DNA from: Cryphonectria parasitica EP155
Lineage: Eukaryota > Ascomycota > Sordariomycetes > Diaporthales > Cryphonectriaceae
Length of the DNA stretch: 64,000 nt
Direction of reading: 5' to 3'
NCBI RefSeq assembly: GCF_011745365.1
Contig: NW_024468909.1
Location: 3,782,001-3,846,000 of the forward strand
The translations under genes and the position numbers were made by a program. A model generated the notes under the pieces. That model was not told the DNA's origin, searched no databases, and saw only the letters and a program-made list of their open reading frames with translations. Numbering within the stretch: the stretch's first letter is position 1; every line of letters begins with the position of its first letter. Below are positions 10,268-19,806 of the stretch, piece after piece.

Positions 10268-11866
10268 CTACCACTGCATGCTCTTCTTCTTGGTAATCTT
10301 CTTCGGGTCCAGCACATTCTGGAAAAAGGTGCTGACAGACGCCTGGCCTGAGCCATACGGCCTGCCGCCAGGTCTCGACTGACCCGACTGTTGCTGCTGC
10401 TGCTGCTGGGATGATGATGGCGCCCCCGGCCGGAAGAGGCTGGTCAGCGTTGAGCTGTTGAAAGGCCCCATCGCCCCAGGGCCGACACTCGTAGGCCTCT
10501 GTGGCTGCTGCGGCGGAGGGGCAAAGGTCGGGTGATGCTGCTGTGGCGGGCCGTAAGACTGCTGACGGGGTGGGTCGGAGTTCTGCCGCGCACCCGGCAG
10601 CGGCCGGCCGCCTGTGGGCAAGAGGTCCTGGCCCTGAACGCCGTACAGCTGCCGCAGCCTCTCCGTCTCCCTGTCCACCTCGGCCTGGCGCCTGCGGTTC
10701 TCGTTTTCCTCCTGCTTGAGCATCTCTTCGACGTGCCTCCTCTCCTCGGCCTCCCGCCTCTGCCGCTCGCGCGCCTGTCGCTTCAGCTGCTCGTCGTCCT
10801 CCTTCTTCATCTGCTTCATCAGCCTGAGCGTCTCCGGGTCGATCCCTGACCCGTTCGGTTTTGTGGAGGAGGACGACGACGATGCCACATTCGCTGTGGA
10901 GGTCGACGCGAGCGGCGGAGCAGAGCCGATGGCCCCAGACATGGCCACTGGAGTACCATTTGTCGGCGCCCGGCCAAAAGCACCAGATGGGAGCGGAGGA
11001 GAAGGAACCACTGTCGGGGGGCTCGCCCTGGAGTTCTTGCGCCTGCCGGTAGCCACAGCGACAGGGACACCGGTGCCGGTGTTGAAAAGATCAGGCCTCT
11101 TCTCGGGGGCCAGGTACAGATCCCGGATGACCTCGGCGCCGAGGACCAGCACAATGTCCAGGCCCTTGCGGTCCTCCATCTCGACGCGCCGCAGGTTGGG
11201 CTCGTAGACAGTGACGGCGGTCTCGCGGCCCATCTTGAACAGGGCGATGGTGATGTCGGGCTCCTTGCTCTTGTGCTTGCCCAGGCTCTTGCCGACGTTG
11301 TAGCACGTCATGTCCTTGGTGAGGCGCCCTTCCCGCTTCCACTTGAACATGTTCCGCGGGCGGAAGTCGGCGATGCCGCCCGCCTGGTTCCCGCCCTGCC
11401 TGTCGAGCTGCGAGGGCGTGGGCATCTTGAAGCTCTGCGACAGCATCTCGAACTCCCAGCTCTCTGTCCTGGTGAGCGAGCCAGGGATGTACCGCACGAC
11501 GACTGACTGGTCTGGGTCGTAGAGCTGGATGGTGAACGTGTCTGGGATCACAGGCGCGGGCGCAGGACTGTTGCTGCTGCTGCTGTTCTGCCCTTGTCCC
11601 GTTGCTCTGATCTCGGCGGCGGACAGGGTGGGTTGCTGCCACTCGGGCGAGACGACGACTTCGGCGTAGACCACATCCTGGGCGTATGGGTCCTTCAGTG
11701 CCACGGCATATTTATTGGCGGCCGCCGGGGTCGTGCTCGGGTGTGCGCGCTCGAAGACATACTCTGCTGCCGGCTCGGAGCCGTTCCTCGTGAAGTAGAC
11801 GGGGCACGACAGTGGCTTCTCGGGTTGCTGCTTGAACTGGAAAGTTGGGAGGTTTTCGTCGAGCAT
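10268..11866 (-). CDS. Unrecognised 532-residue protein with charged coil
   Basis: A single uninterrupted frame of 532 residues, ATG at 11866 and TAG at 10268. The N-terminal 260 residues look globular: a beta-rich opening (LPTFQFKQQPEKPLSCPVYF), a conserved-looking segment around DTFTIQLYDPDQSVVVRYIP, and a second block KEPDITIALFKMGRETAVTVYE. A Ser/Thr/Pro-rich linker follows. Residues about 345-410 are strongly charged and should form a coiled coil or single alpha helix (runs of Arg, Glu, Gln, Lys). The C-terminus is rich in Pro and Gln and ends in a basic KKITKKKSMQW segment. There is no signal peptide or membrane helix, so it is probably cytosolic or nuclear. It resembles a protein I associate with filamentous ascomycetes that lacks a functional name; I give no function. 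Confidence 0.85.
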   Translation of the reverse strand: MLDENLPTFQFKQQPEKPLSCPVYFTRNGSEPAAEYVFERAHPSTTPAAANKYAVALKDPYAQDVVYAEVVVSPEWQQPTLSAAEIRATGQGQNSSSSNSPAPAPVIPDTFTIQLYDPDQSVVVRYIPGSLTRTESWEFEMLSQSFKMPTPSQLDRQGGNQAGGIADFRPRNMFKWKREGRLTKDMTCYNVGKSLGKHKSKEPDITIALFKMGRETAVTVYEPNLRRVEMEDRKGLDIVLVLGAEVIRDLYLAPEKRPDLFNTGTGVPVAVATGRRKNSRASPPTVVPSPPLPSGAFGRAPTNGTPVAMSGAIGSAPPLASTSTANVASSSSSSTKPNGSGIDPETLRLMKQMKKEDDEQLKRQARERQRREAEERRHVEEMLKQEENENRRRQAEVDRETERLRQLYGVQGQDLLPTGGRPLPGARQNSDPPRQQSYGPPQQHHPTFAPPPQQPQRPTSVGPGAMGPFNSSTLTSLFRPGAPSSSQQQQQQQSGQSRPGGRPYGSGQASVSTFFQNVLDPKKITKKKSMQW

Positions 11867-13330
11867 GGCGAATGGTGTGTAGTGTCGAAGGTTGTTTCGT
11901 TACTGCGAGAACAGGAAGACAAAAAGAGGTGGTCCAGTTTCATGCGGTGCTCTCGAGAGAAGACCAAGGGCACATGTCTGTTGGAGGCGGGGTATGGGTA
12001 ATGTTTCTGGCTCAATAACCACGGGAGTGAAACTCGTCTTTGGTGTGGGGGCCTGACTAGACGAGGCTGTGTTGGGCGAGACTGGGACAATCACAGCCTC
12101 GCGGGATGTCACTGTGAAGCGTTACGAAATGGTCGAGATTAAGGGAACGCACAGGGCGAGGAAGAACGAAGAGGGGAGAGAGAGAGAGAGAGAGACGAGA
12201 AAAGTGACGAGAATCTAGCCCCTAGCCCCATGCATTACACATAAATTAATGAACAGGACGAAACACACAAAAGACGAAGAGAATTGTGAGGAAATAGCTG
12301 CGAATGGGAGGAGGGGTTGTGGATGTGGAGAAGGAGGAGCAGCAGAAGAAGAAGGAGGAAGAATGAAAGAAGGCGGCTTGTTTGTGATCAGCCAGTCAGC
12401 CTGCGCATCATTGCTTGCGCATCCCACTGCATCTTGTCAGCTGGGCCAGGATTAGGTTCAAGTCTATGGGGTGAAGCAAAACGGGCAAGAACCTGGGACG
12501 TCATTTTAGATGGGGCTTGCCGAGACACCCCTATAAGCCTGCTACAAGCCGCGCCCTGCCCATGTCGTGTCATTGGCCACAGCGGGTCCTCGAGCATTGC
12601 GGGACCCCTGAGGCTGTGCACTGAAAAGGCGCCTAATGGCGGTGTTATACAGTAGAGACAGTTCGTTCCTGGCCAGTTACTGAAGTTGCGTTATAGTACA
12701 TAGGTTCAGCACGCAACAACTTCAGACCAAGTTGATACAATGTCTCAAGACGGCACACACAAAAGCCTCTTGCCGAGTCTGGAGGTACTGGCCAAGAAGA
12801 AGCGATGTTCTGCATCCACTACTTACCCAAGGCGTAGGTTGATCAGAATGACAGGAGCTCAATGTTGGAGAGATGCACGCGCAGTGTAGAAACTATCCCC
12901 AGTCTCCACGAGAGAGTTGTCCTACAGGAAGTGGTTGTCATTCTCATCTGACAAAAGAGAACATTGTCCTACGATGCCACAATTACAAACCACCCTTTTT
13001 TCAAGCCTTGTAAAATTGCAGTATTTGTATGGCTGTTGCTTTCTGTCTGCGCAGCTTGGCTCTGAAATGATAATTGTCAATCTGCACGATCCTCCCAGTT
13101 CTGCCAAACTCATCTCTTTTGGGACTTGTGTTTGAATGAATTGTATGATCAGGTCTGGAAATACAGACAAATAGAGAGAGAACGAGAGATCTTTAGAAGA
13201 TTTTGTATGAGAATATGTCTGATAGAGTCCCCAGGGTTGGAAAGATGGGATGTCAGCCAAGAAGTTTCTTACGTAACACCAACTCCAAGCAATATAGTCT
13301 TGTTGTTTTAAATCCTTGCACAGTACAATA
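11867..13330. other. Spacer upstream of the minus-strand gene, before the tRNA
   Basis: No credible gene. A GA dinucleotide run lies at about 12175-12195, within the likely promoter or leader of the gene at 10268-11866, and a purine-rich stretch follows to about 12375. The remainder shows no pattern I can interpret. Confidence 0.45.
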
Positions 13331-13402
13331 AGCTACGTAGCTCAGGGGAAGAGCGCCGGGCTCATAACCCGGAGGACCTTGGATCGAAACCAAGCGTAGC
13401 TA
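13331..13402 (+). tRNA. Initiator tRNA-Met (CAT), intronless
   Basis: The 72-nt sequence folds as a complete cloverleaf: acceptor stem AGCTACG with CGTAGCT, discriminator A; D arm GCTC-loop-GAGC; anticodon stem CCGGG with CCCGG around loop CTCATAA (anticodon CAT); T arm CTTGG with CCAAG. Three features mark it as the initiator: an A1:T72 first pair, three consecutive G:C pairs closing the anticodon stem, and a T loop reading ATCGAAA (A54 and A60) instead of TTCRANY. It delivers methionine for translation start. The internal A and B box promoter elements are contained in the D and T arms. There is no intron, and CCA is not encoded. Confidence 0.96.
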
Positions 13403-14097
13403 TTTCAGATTCATTTTTACACTTTTTGCTTCTATTTCGTTGCTTTTGTCCTCTTCTGTATCATTACCTTCTTTTTCTTTGCCTTTTTCGTCCTTGCTAT
13501 TATGCAGCAATACACACAGATATTTTGAAAGGGAAGAACGTAGTCTGCTTATGTAAGTGGGGTGTTAGGACAAGTCCTTCAGGTGATGACTCTTGCGCTG
13601 CCACTCAATGGGTCAATATCGATGTCTGCCTCTGTACATTCTTTTTTTCCCTTGTTTCAATATTGTTGTGAGCTGGCTAAAGCTAAGCCAAGACCTCAAT
13701 CACCCTGAAATAAGGCGCCTCATAATGTAGAATCTTGATTTCATCGTGCTGTTGAGCCTGTCCTGGAAGAACCCCAGACCTGTCTATATAACACCCAGCC
13801 GAATGATATAATGAATAGATGCCTTTTTGCCTGGTCAAGACGCATTCCTCGAAAGGATTGAACAAGTTAAATAATAAGAAAAAGATCATGGGTTGATGAT
13901 CGTGGGTATCTTGTTGTTTTTCCAGACCTCGTTTTCCCAATCCTTGACTATCTCGCCCCGAGCCACAGTCCACCTCATCGCCCAAGATCATCCGACATTA
14001 TGATTAAAACTCCTTTGTCCTAGGCCAACCTTACCATCATTTTAAAAACCCACCTCGAATTCACTCTCTTTCCCCCCCTCCTTGCCTCCTGTATTCC
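13403..14097. other. Spacer between tRNA and TMEM198-like gene
   Basis: After the polymerase III terminator this 0.7-kb stretch shows no coding signal. It should hold the 3' untranslated region of the minus-strand gene that ends at 14098. Confidence 0.5.
13414..13427 (+). terminator. RNA polymerase III terminator T runs
   Basis: Two runs of five T (13414-13418 and 13423-13427) lie 12-25 bases beyond the tRNA end, the usual polymerase III stop signal. Confidence 0.8.
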
Positions 14098-17000
14098 CTA
14101 CTTCGCCCCGCTCTGCATCCTCCTCATCGCATCCCGGTGCGCCTCCATGAGCTGTGCCTCCGACCTCATCCTCACCTCAAATTTCCGCTCCCCTCGGGCC
14201 CTCTCCGCCCGTCTTGCCTCCCGCCTCGTTGCATCCGCCTGCTTCTGGTTCATCAGGAACTGGCGCTGTACCTCGAGGTCCCGCGACACCTCCGAGTCCC
14301 ACACTTGGGTCTGGTGCGGCAGCAGCGAGTGGCTCGTCGACGTCCCTGGGATGCCGTAGACCGAGTTGATCAGCGCTCTACCTCCAGATGCTGCGGTCCC
14401 CATGTGCTGCGCCTGGCCATGACTTCCTGTGCCGCCGCCGCCCAGAGGGATCCCCAGGGGTGTCATGGCGCTGCTGCCGCGCATGCTGATCTGGGAAGAC
14501 TGGCGGAGCCCACCGCCGAGCTGGATCTGGCTGGGCAGGTCCGAACGGCGCTGGAGGTGTGGTGCGGTAGAGACGTTGCTGCCGCCTGTTGCCACGCCGC
14601 TGGGGCCGAAGCTGCTCCGACGCGAGTTGGGACCGCGTGCCTGATTGTTGCTGCTGTGCATGGAGGCGATGCTGTTGCGGCGCTCACGGATGATCGCCTT
14701 GCGCTGGCTGAGCGGGATATCATCCAGATCGGCGTCGGCAGTGGGCCCATGTACCCCCGAGGTCCTACGGCTGCTAGGACTGCTGTCCGGGGGGCTCGTA
14801 TCGCTAGGGAGCCCCAGGGAGTCTGGGTGGAGAGCCTGGTTTTTTGCGCGCAGGAGCATGTCCCTCTGACCGATGAGGGTTTGTGGGCTGTTGTAGGACA
14901 CGACACCTGGCACAGGCGGCCGAGAAGCGGGCACAGTACCAGCGCTGTCTGGTGGGGACGGAGGTACGCCCAGGAACGTGTCCCCGCTGAGAGCAGCTCC
15001 CGCAGCCTGCACAGCAGCCTGTCTGCTGTCACTGCGCAGAGGGTCGTCGCGGCCACCGTTCTCGCGAATTGTATTCACCATGTTTGAAGAGATCCGTCCT
15101 TGTTCAAGAAGGGGGTTGGACGTAAGGCCCGTGTTCCTTGGAGAGCGCGGAGGCGACTTGGTGGGTGTTCCGACATGAGGCACAGCAAGGTTCTGAGCAG
15201 ATGACGATCGGCTGCCGGTTTGAAGCAAGGACAAGACTGAGACAGACCTGGGCAGAGCTGGAGGAGGAGTGGCGTTCGCTGCAGTCTTCTGCAGCTCGAC
15301 CACGTTCACGGGGGCCACGCGGTCCTCGGCTGCCTTGACTGCTGGCTCTACAGGTTGTGGCAGATTTAAACTGTCTGGCGCGGGGGCCTCGGCGTTGCTC
15401 AAGTGCTTGACCCACTCGTTGGTCCGGTATGATAGAGCGACCTTGGACAGCCCATTAGGAAGATGATCCTTGGTCAGGACTATAGGGCCCGAGTCGGTCT
15501 CGGGGGTCGATAACCCGTCGTCAAGCTTCGGTTCTCCCTCCTTCTCAACCGTGTGTGCTGTCTTCTGCTCGCGTTCCTTTTCGTCAGACCCCTCTACTTC
15601 CCCTCCGGCCGGCATGTCTTTGTTTAGCGTAGCCGCCACGCCTGCACTCTCCTCTTCCGAGACCTTGTCTCCGAGCTCAGCTTTGATTTCCCTGCTGACC
15701 GGCTCTTCATGAACGGACCCTGCCGAGATGTCGTCACCATCGACTGAGCTCTCGGCGTCGAAGGTAGCAGTTATCGAGTCACGCTCTCTACGAGCGGGGC
15801 TACTTAGCTCTTCTTTGCTCTCGGCAGCTTCCCTAGCTGCCATCTCTAACTGCCTCGAGAGCGAATGTTGTGAGATCCTTCGGAAAAGATTAGCCGAGCT
15901 CGCAGACAGACGCTTGGCAAAGGAACTTCTCCGGCTCCCGATGCTCCGAGTCTCTCGCAAGTCGTCGTTCTGATCGATGTGAGCCGCTACAGATGAGTTG
16001 TCGTCAACATCGCCGGTGTTGTTTTCGATGCTGGGCACTTTGAATGGCAGAAGAACCACCTCGGGGACGGGGGTTTTGTTTGTCGGGCGCGACCCTTGTG
16101 TGGAGCGTTCGTTGAATACCGGGACCTCTTCCTCCTCTCCACCAATATTATGTGAAGTCTCATCCAGGGCCTTCTCCTCAGGTGTTACGGGGGTATCTGT
16201 CTCTTCCACTACCACCCGAACAGTGACCTTTCCATCTTGGTGATCCTTGGTCATGACCGGCTCTGCCGTGATCCTCGCTTGCGGGGGAACAGGGGACGGC
16301 ACCTCGCCATCAGTCGACAATTCAGCCAACTCGATATGTTCTGAACCGTCAACTGGCGAACGCTGCGAGACTGTTGTGAGACTCGCACTGTGGTTGAAGA
16401 TCCTCTTTTCGCTGTCCGCGTCTCCCAACCCGGAGTCACGGGCCGTATGCACACTTGAGGATTTCGTGGCCGTGGGATCACCATACACTGCGTCCCAGTG
16501 GCGTCTCTCCTGGGCATTTGTGCGCTCAACATCCCGCCCCACATTCTCCTCCTCTGCCTGTAGGGCGGCCTGGGCCTCCAGGCGACCTGCCTCCCTCCGA
16601 GCACGTCGTTCCTTGATGATTTTCCACACCCGCATCTGCGACATGATACCACAGAGGAAGAGGATGATGGTGATGGCCTGCTCGACGCGGATTCCCCTCG
16701 TGAGGGGGTAGGTATCGGCGCCGAGCGGGAAGAGATTGTCGTTCAGGTCCCAGATCCAGGCCCAGTACTCCTTTAAGCCAGCACGGCTGAAGCAATCAAT
16801 GCCAATGACGGCTGCTGTAGCCCCGCTGAGGGCGATGCACCCGATCATGACGTAGGCCCTCGTCCTACGGCTGAAGAAGGCAGCCAAGCCTGCGGCAGAG
16901 AAGAGACAAATGAAGATGACATTCCCAGAGCCGCCAGTGCCGAGAAGGCCTCCAGCCTTGAGGGTCAAAAGCCACATGGAGAGGCAGAAGCCACCGAGCA

Positions 17001-17652
17001 GACACCCGAGACACTCGAGAACGTCTTTAAATACGAGTGAGCCACCACCCAGCAAAGCTCCAGATCCTGCCGCCGCGACGACATAGGCTCCCTGCACACT
17101 CTTGCTGATCGGCGGGTCCATCACGTAGAGAATGAGCACCGTGACACCAAGAGCAGCGAGGTAGCCCACTGAGAAGAAACAGTGCAGCCAACGTGTCTTG
17201 ATACCAACCATCGCGTAGGCAACACCGGACGCTATCAGGATGACGCCAGCGACTGAAAAGCCAGGTGTGATCTGCGGGTGTATAGGTAGTTCACCAGCTG
17301 CTATGGTGATGTTGAAAAGCGTGCTGTTGAGGCTGGTAGTTGCGGTGGCAGAGACGACCGACTGAAATGTGGAGGTTGTAGTCGGCCCAATGGAAGTGCT
17401 TGAGATGCTTGAGATGCCCGAGGTGGCAGCAGTCGTCCCAGTCGCTGAAGTGGCTGCCACAGAAGGGGTTGTAGAAGTGCCATCACTGGTTGCTGTCAAG
17501 GAAACGGAGGCAGAATCTGTTGATGTGACAGCCTCGGCGCTTGTATCCTCCCGTCGTGGAGATAGTGGCACAATGCCAGCCAAGGCGAGGTGCAGACACA
17601 AAAACAGGGCCAAGAGAGCCCATATCCTCGGGGCCGTGGCAGTAGTCCTCAT
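14098..17652 (-). CDS. TMEM198-like (TM7S3/TM198 domain) membrane protein
   Basis: A single frame of 1184 residues with no intron. Residues 1-26 are a signal peptide (MRTTATAPRIWALLALFLCL... ending AG). A Ser/Thr-rich segment (about 35-115), probably heavily O-glycosylated, follows. Residues about 130-345 hold roughly seven hydrophobic helices with Gly-rich loops (for example SGVAYAMVGIKTRWLHCFF and AAGSGALLGGGSLVF), matching the TM7S3/TM198-like domain (DUF4203). The remaining 800 or so residues are a long cytosolic tail, acidic and Ser/Pro-rich, with a basic helical end (about 1120-1180) full of Arg and Glu. The domain's molecular role in fungi is unknown; the animal relative TMEM198 is linked to Wnt receptor complexes, and that need not apply here. 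Plasma-membrane or vacuolar location is inferred. Confidence 0.85.
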   Translation of the reverse strand: MRTTATAPRIWALLALFLCLHLALAGIVPLSPRREDTSAEAVTSTDSASVSLTATSDGTSTTPSVAATSATGTTAATSGISSISSTSIGPTTTSTFQSVVSATATTSLNSTLFNITIAAGELPIHPQITPGFSVAGVILIASGVAYAMVGIKTRWLHCFFSVGYLAALGVTVLILYVMDPPISKSVQGAYVVAAAGSGALLGGGSLVFKDVLECLGCLLGGFCLSMWLLTLKAGGLLGTGGSGNVIFICLFSAAGLAAFFSRRTRAYVMIGCIALSGATAAVIGIDCFSRAGLKEYWAWIWDLNDNLFPLGADTYPLTRGIRVEQAITIILFLCGIMSQMRVWKIIKERRARREAGRLEAQAALQAEEENVGRDVERTNAQERRHWDAVYGDPTATKSSSVHTARDSGLGDADSEKRIFNHSASLTTVSQRSPVDGSEHIELAELSTDGEVPSPVPPQARITAEPVMTKDHQDGKVTVRVVVEETDTPVTPEEKALDETSHNIGGEEEEVPVFNERSTQGSRPTNKTPVPEVVLLPFKVPSIENNTGDVDDNSSVAAHIDQNDDLRETRSIGSRRSSFAKRLSASSANLFRRISQHSLSRQLEMAAREAAESKEELSSPARRERDSITATFDAESSVDGDDISAGSVHEEPVSREIKAELGDKVSEEESAGVAATLNKDMPAGGEVEGSDEKEREQKTAHTVEKEGEPKLDDGLSTPETDSGPIVLTKDHLPNGLSKVALSYRTNEWVKHLSNAEAPAPDSLNLPQPVEPAVKAAEDRVAPVNVVELQKTAANATPPPALPRSVSVLSLLQTGSRSSSAQNLAVPHVGTPTKSPPRSPRNTGLTSNPLLEQGRISSNMVNTIRENGGRDDPLRSDSRQAAVQAAGAALSGDTFLGVPPSPPDSAGTVPASRPPVPGVVSYNSPQTLIGQRDMLLRAKNQALHPDSLGLPSDTSPPDSSPSSRRTSGVHGPTADADLDDIPLSQRKAIIRERRNSIASMHSSNNQARGPNSRRSSFGPSGVATGGSNVSTAPHLQRRSDLPSQIQLGGGLRQSSQISMRGSSAMTPLGIPLGGGGTGSHGQAQHMGTAASGGRALINSVYGIPGTSTSHSLLPHQTQVWDSEVSRDLEVQRQFLMNQKQADATRREARRAERARGERKFEVRMRSEAQLMEAHRDAMRRMQSGAK

Positions 17653-19051
17653 AGTGTGTGTGGAATTAGAAAGCCCGAAGCTCGCCTCAGCTTCTTCGCA
17701 ACGACCAAGTTCCGCGTTCCCCCACCTAGAGAAGAGGATTTACTTCCGTGACGAAATGGGTTGGAAGTGCCAGCACGTAGTGGGATGATCAGTCGAACGC
17801 ATCATCCACAGCACAGGACAGGGACGAAAGAGGGAGACGGTCAAGCTGTCTGTTCGGTGTGCCTCTGGAGAGTAGACTGTGGAATCCAAGCCCAATCTGT
17901 GGTCGTGTTGAACAAATTGAAGGTTTCAGGCGGTGTGGGAGTGGCCAACAAAGCCAATGCGAAGGAAATTTAAAGGTAGGAGGAATAATTAAGTTGAGTT
18001 CTCACTCGGACGGGGGTTGCAAGGGGGGATCTCCGGGCTGGCTGAGAGATTGTACTATGTTGATTGTACTTTGAGGTGACGATGGCCTAGTCCTTTTGGC
18101 GTATGTAACGACTCGGCTGCAAACCGAGCGTGCAAGCTAACAAGCTGATAGTCAAGTGAATGAAAGTAGTAGAAGCTGCTATGTGGGTAAGGAATGACAA
18201 GACCGAGCAGTAGCTTGACTGCACGAAGGCGGTAATGATTGGCGACGGGACGCCGGTGAGAGGAGGAGGACGAGGAGGACGGCGACAACGAGAACGACGA
18301 GGAGACGTAAGTGGTCATTTCTTTGGCATGCCACCCTGATGCGATGCCATGACGACGGATCTGCAGAGTTGTACCATAGTACGACGAGCAGGGCAGGGTA
18401 ACTCAGCTCGCACGCTCTTGGTGTACATAGTACAGTACATATGTTGTTGAGAGCACTTGTACACTGTGCCCAGGTCGGCCTGATCTTTCTTCCATCTCTC
18501 TTCCCCTCCCTCTCTCCCCTTGCTTGATTCCGATTCATCCACTGATCACTGACAGTAGGGACATGGTCTGATGCTTTTCGTCCCGCCTGAGGGCTAGCGA
18601 GTACCGTGTACATTCCAAAGTATGGAAAATACGCATGCATGCTATGGTAGAAAGTAAGTAAATTACCCATGGCAGTACTCCCATCGGGACGTACTATGAT
18701 TTGGGACGGACGATGAGGTGCGGGACCCACCAAAATGCACGAGCAAGCGCGGCCTGAGCCTGCGCCTTGTACGGATTGGGCGTGTTGCTGGCCATGCTGG
18801 CGCCATTGAGGTTGCATTCACATGCCCAAATTTCCCTTGTGTGTCTGCTGTTCGTCCGCTTTGGTATATGGTTTGCAACCTCGCCGACCCTGGCTGGCCT
18901 GGGTCAAGCTCTCACCCGACTAGTCCGGGCTGCTCGGTTGGTGTGTATCGTATCAGCTGGTTGGGAGATTAGACCAGCCAGCAAGAGGACGGGAAACAAG
19001 GAAGAGGAGACATGCAAGAGATCGGGACACATTGTGGGCCAGCCAGGATAA

Positions 19052-19099
19052 GGATGGGACGAGATGGGAGAGGATGGGATGGGATGGGATGGGATGGGA
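19052..19099. repeat. (GGGAT)n pentanucleotide repeat
   Basis: An imperfect then perfect GGGAT array with about five perfect units at the right end. Regularly spaced G triplets could form a G-quadruplex on the plus strand. Confidence 0.85.
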
Positions 19100-19564
19100 C
19101 GCAGAACAGGTTCTGGAGGAGGTGGATGGGAGAAGAGCACCACCAAGTAGCCAGCAAGTAGAAACAGCCGCAGTCTGGAGCTTGAAGAAGCTGGGGGCTT
19201 TGGCACTTGGCAAGAGCTAAACAAGATCAACGCCCCAAGTGGAGAGGAAGGCGCATATGGGAATGAACAGACGGAAGATGGACATTTGAAGATCAGGCAC
19301 GAGCAACGCTTGTCACTAGTGTGAGCAGGCTCTCTACAGGGATCTGCCCGTCCGTGCCGGAGATTGACAGGGGGGGTTTGCTCACCGGGACCTGCAACAG
19401 CAGAGCGGCAGGAGCAAAAACTACGAGGGCATGCTACAGAAAGGATGCACCCATGAATACCAAATACTATGTGCATGGTACTCTGCAGATTCGGGTCCGT
19501 TGGCCACCGCAATGCATACAACCAATACAGTACAGCACACTCCAATGCAACCTCAATAATGCCT

Positions 19565-19589
19565 GCATGCATGCATGCATGCATGCATG
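19565..19589. repeat. (GCAT)6 tetranucleotide repeat
   Basis: A perfect, self-complementary GCAT array. A shorter ATGCATGC copy occurs near 19741-19752. Confidence 0.9.
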
Positions 19590-19763
19590 TGTTCATTGCG
19601 TGGCCCATGTTGACTGGTCTTTCTCTCTAAACAGTGATGATCCTCTCTCCCTGCTATCAAAGACACAGGCTGTGTTAAAAGTCCCTTCCCGCCTACCTGC
19701 ATTTTATGCTCCGAAACACGATTCAATACTGCAGGATTTCATGCATGCATGCAATCATCATGA

Positions 19764-19806
19764 CTCTCTCTCTTGCTCTCTTTCTCTCTTTCTCTCTTTC
19801 TCTCTC
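19764..19806. repeat. CT/TTTCTC pyrimidine repeat
   Basis: A pyrimidine-only tract made of CTCT and CTCTTT units in noncoding sequence. Confidence 0.8.
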
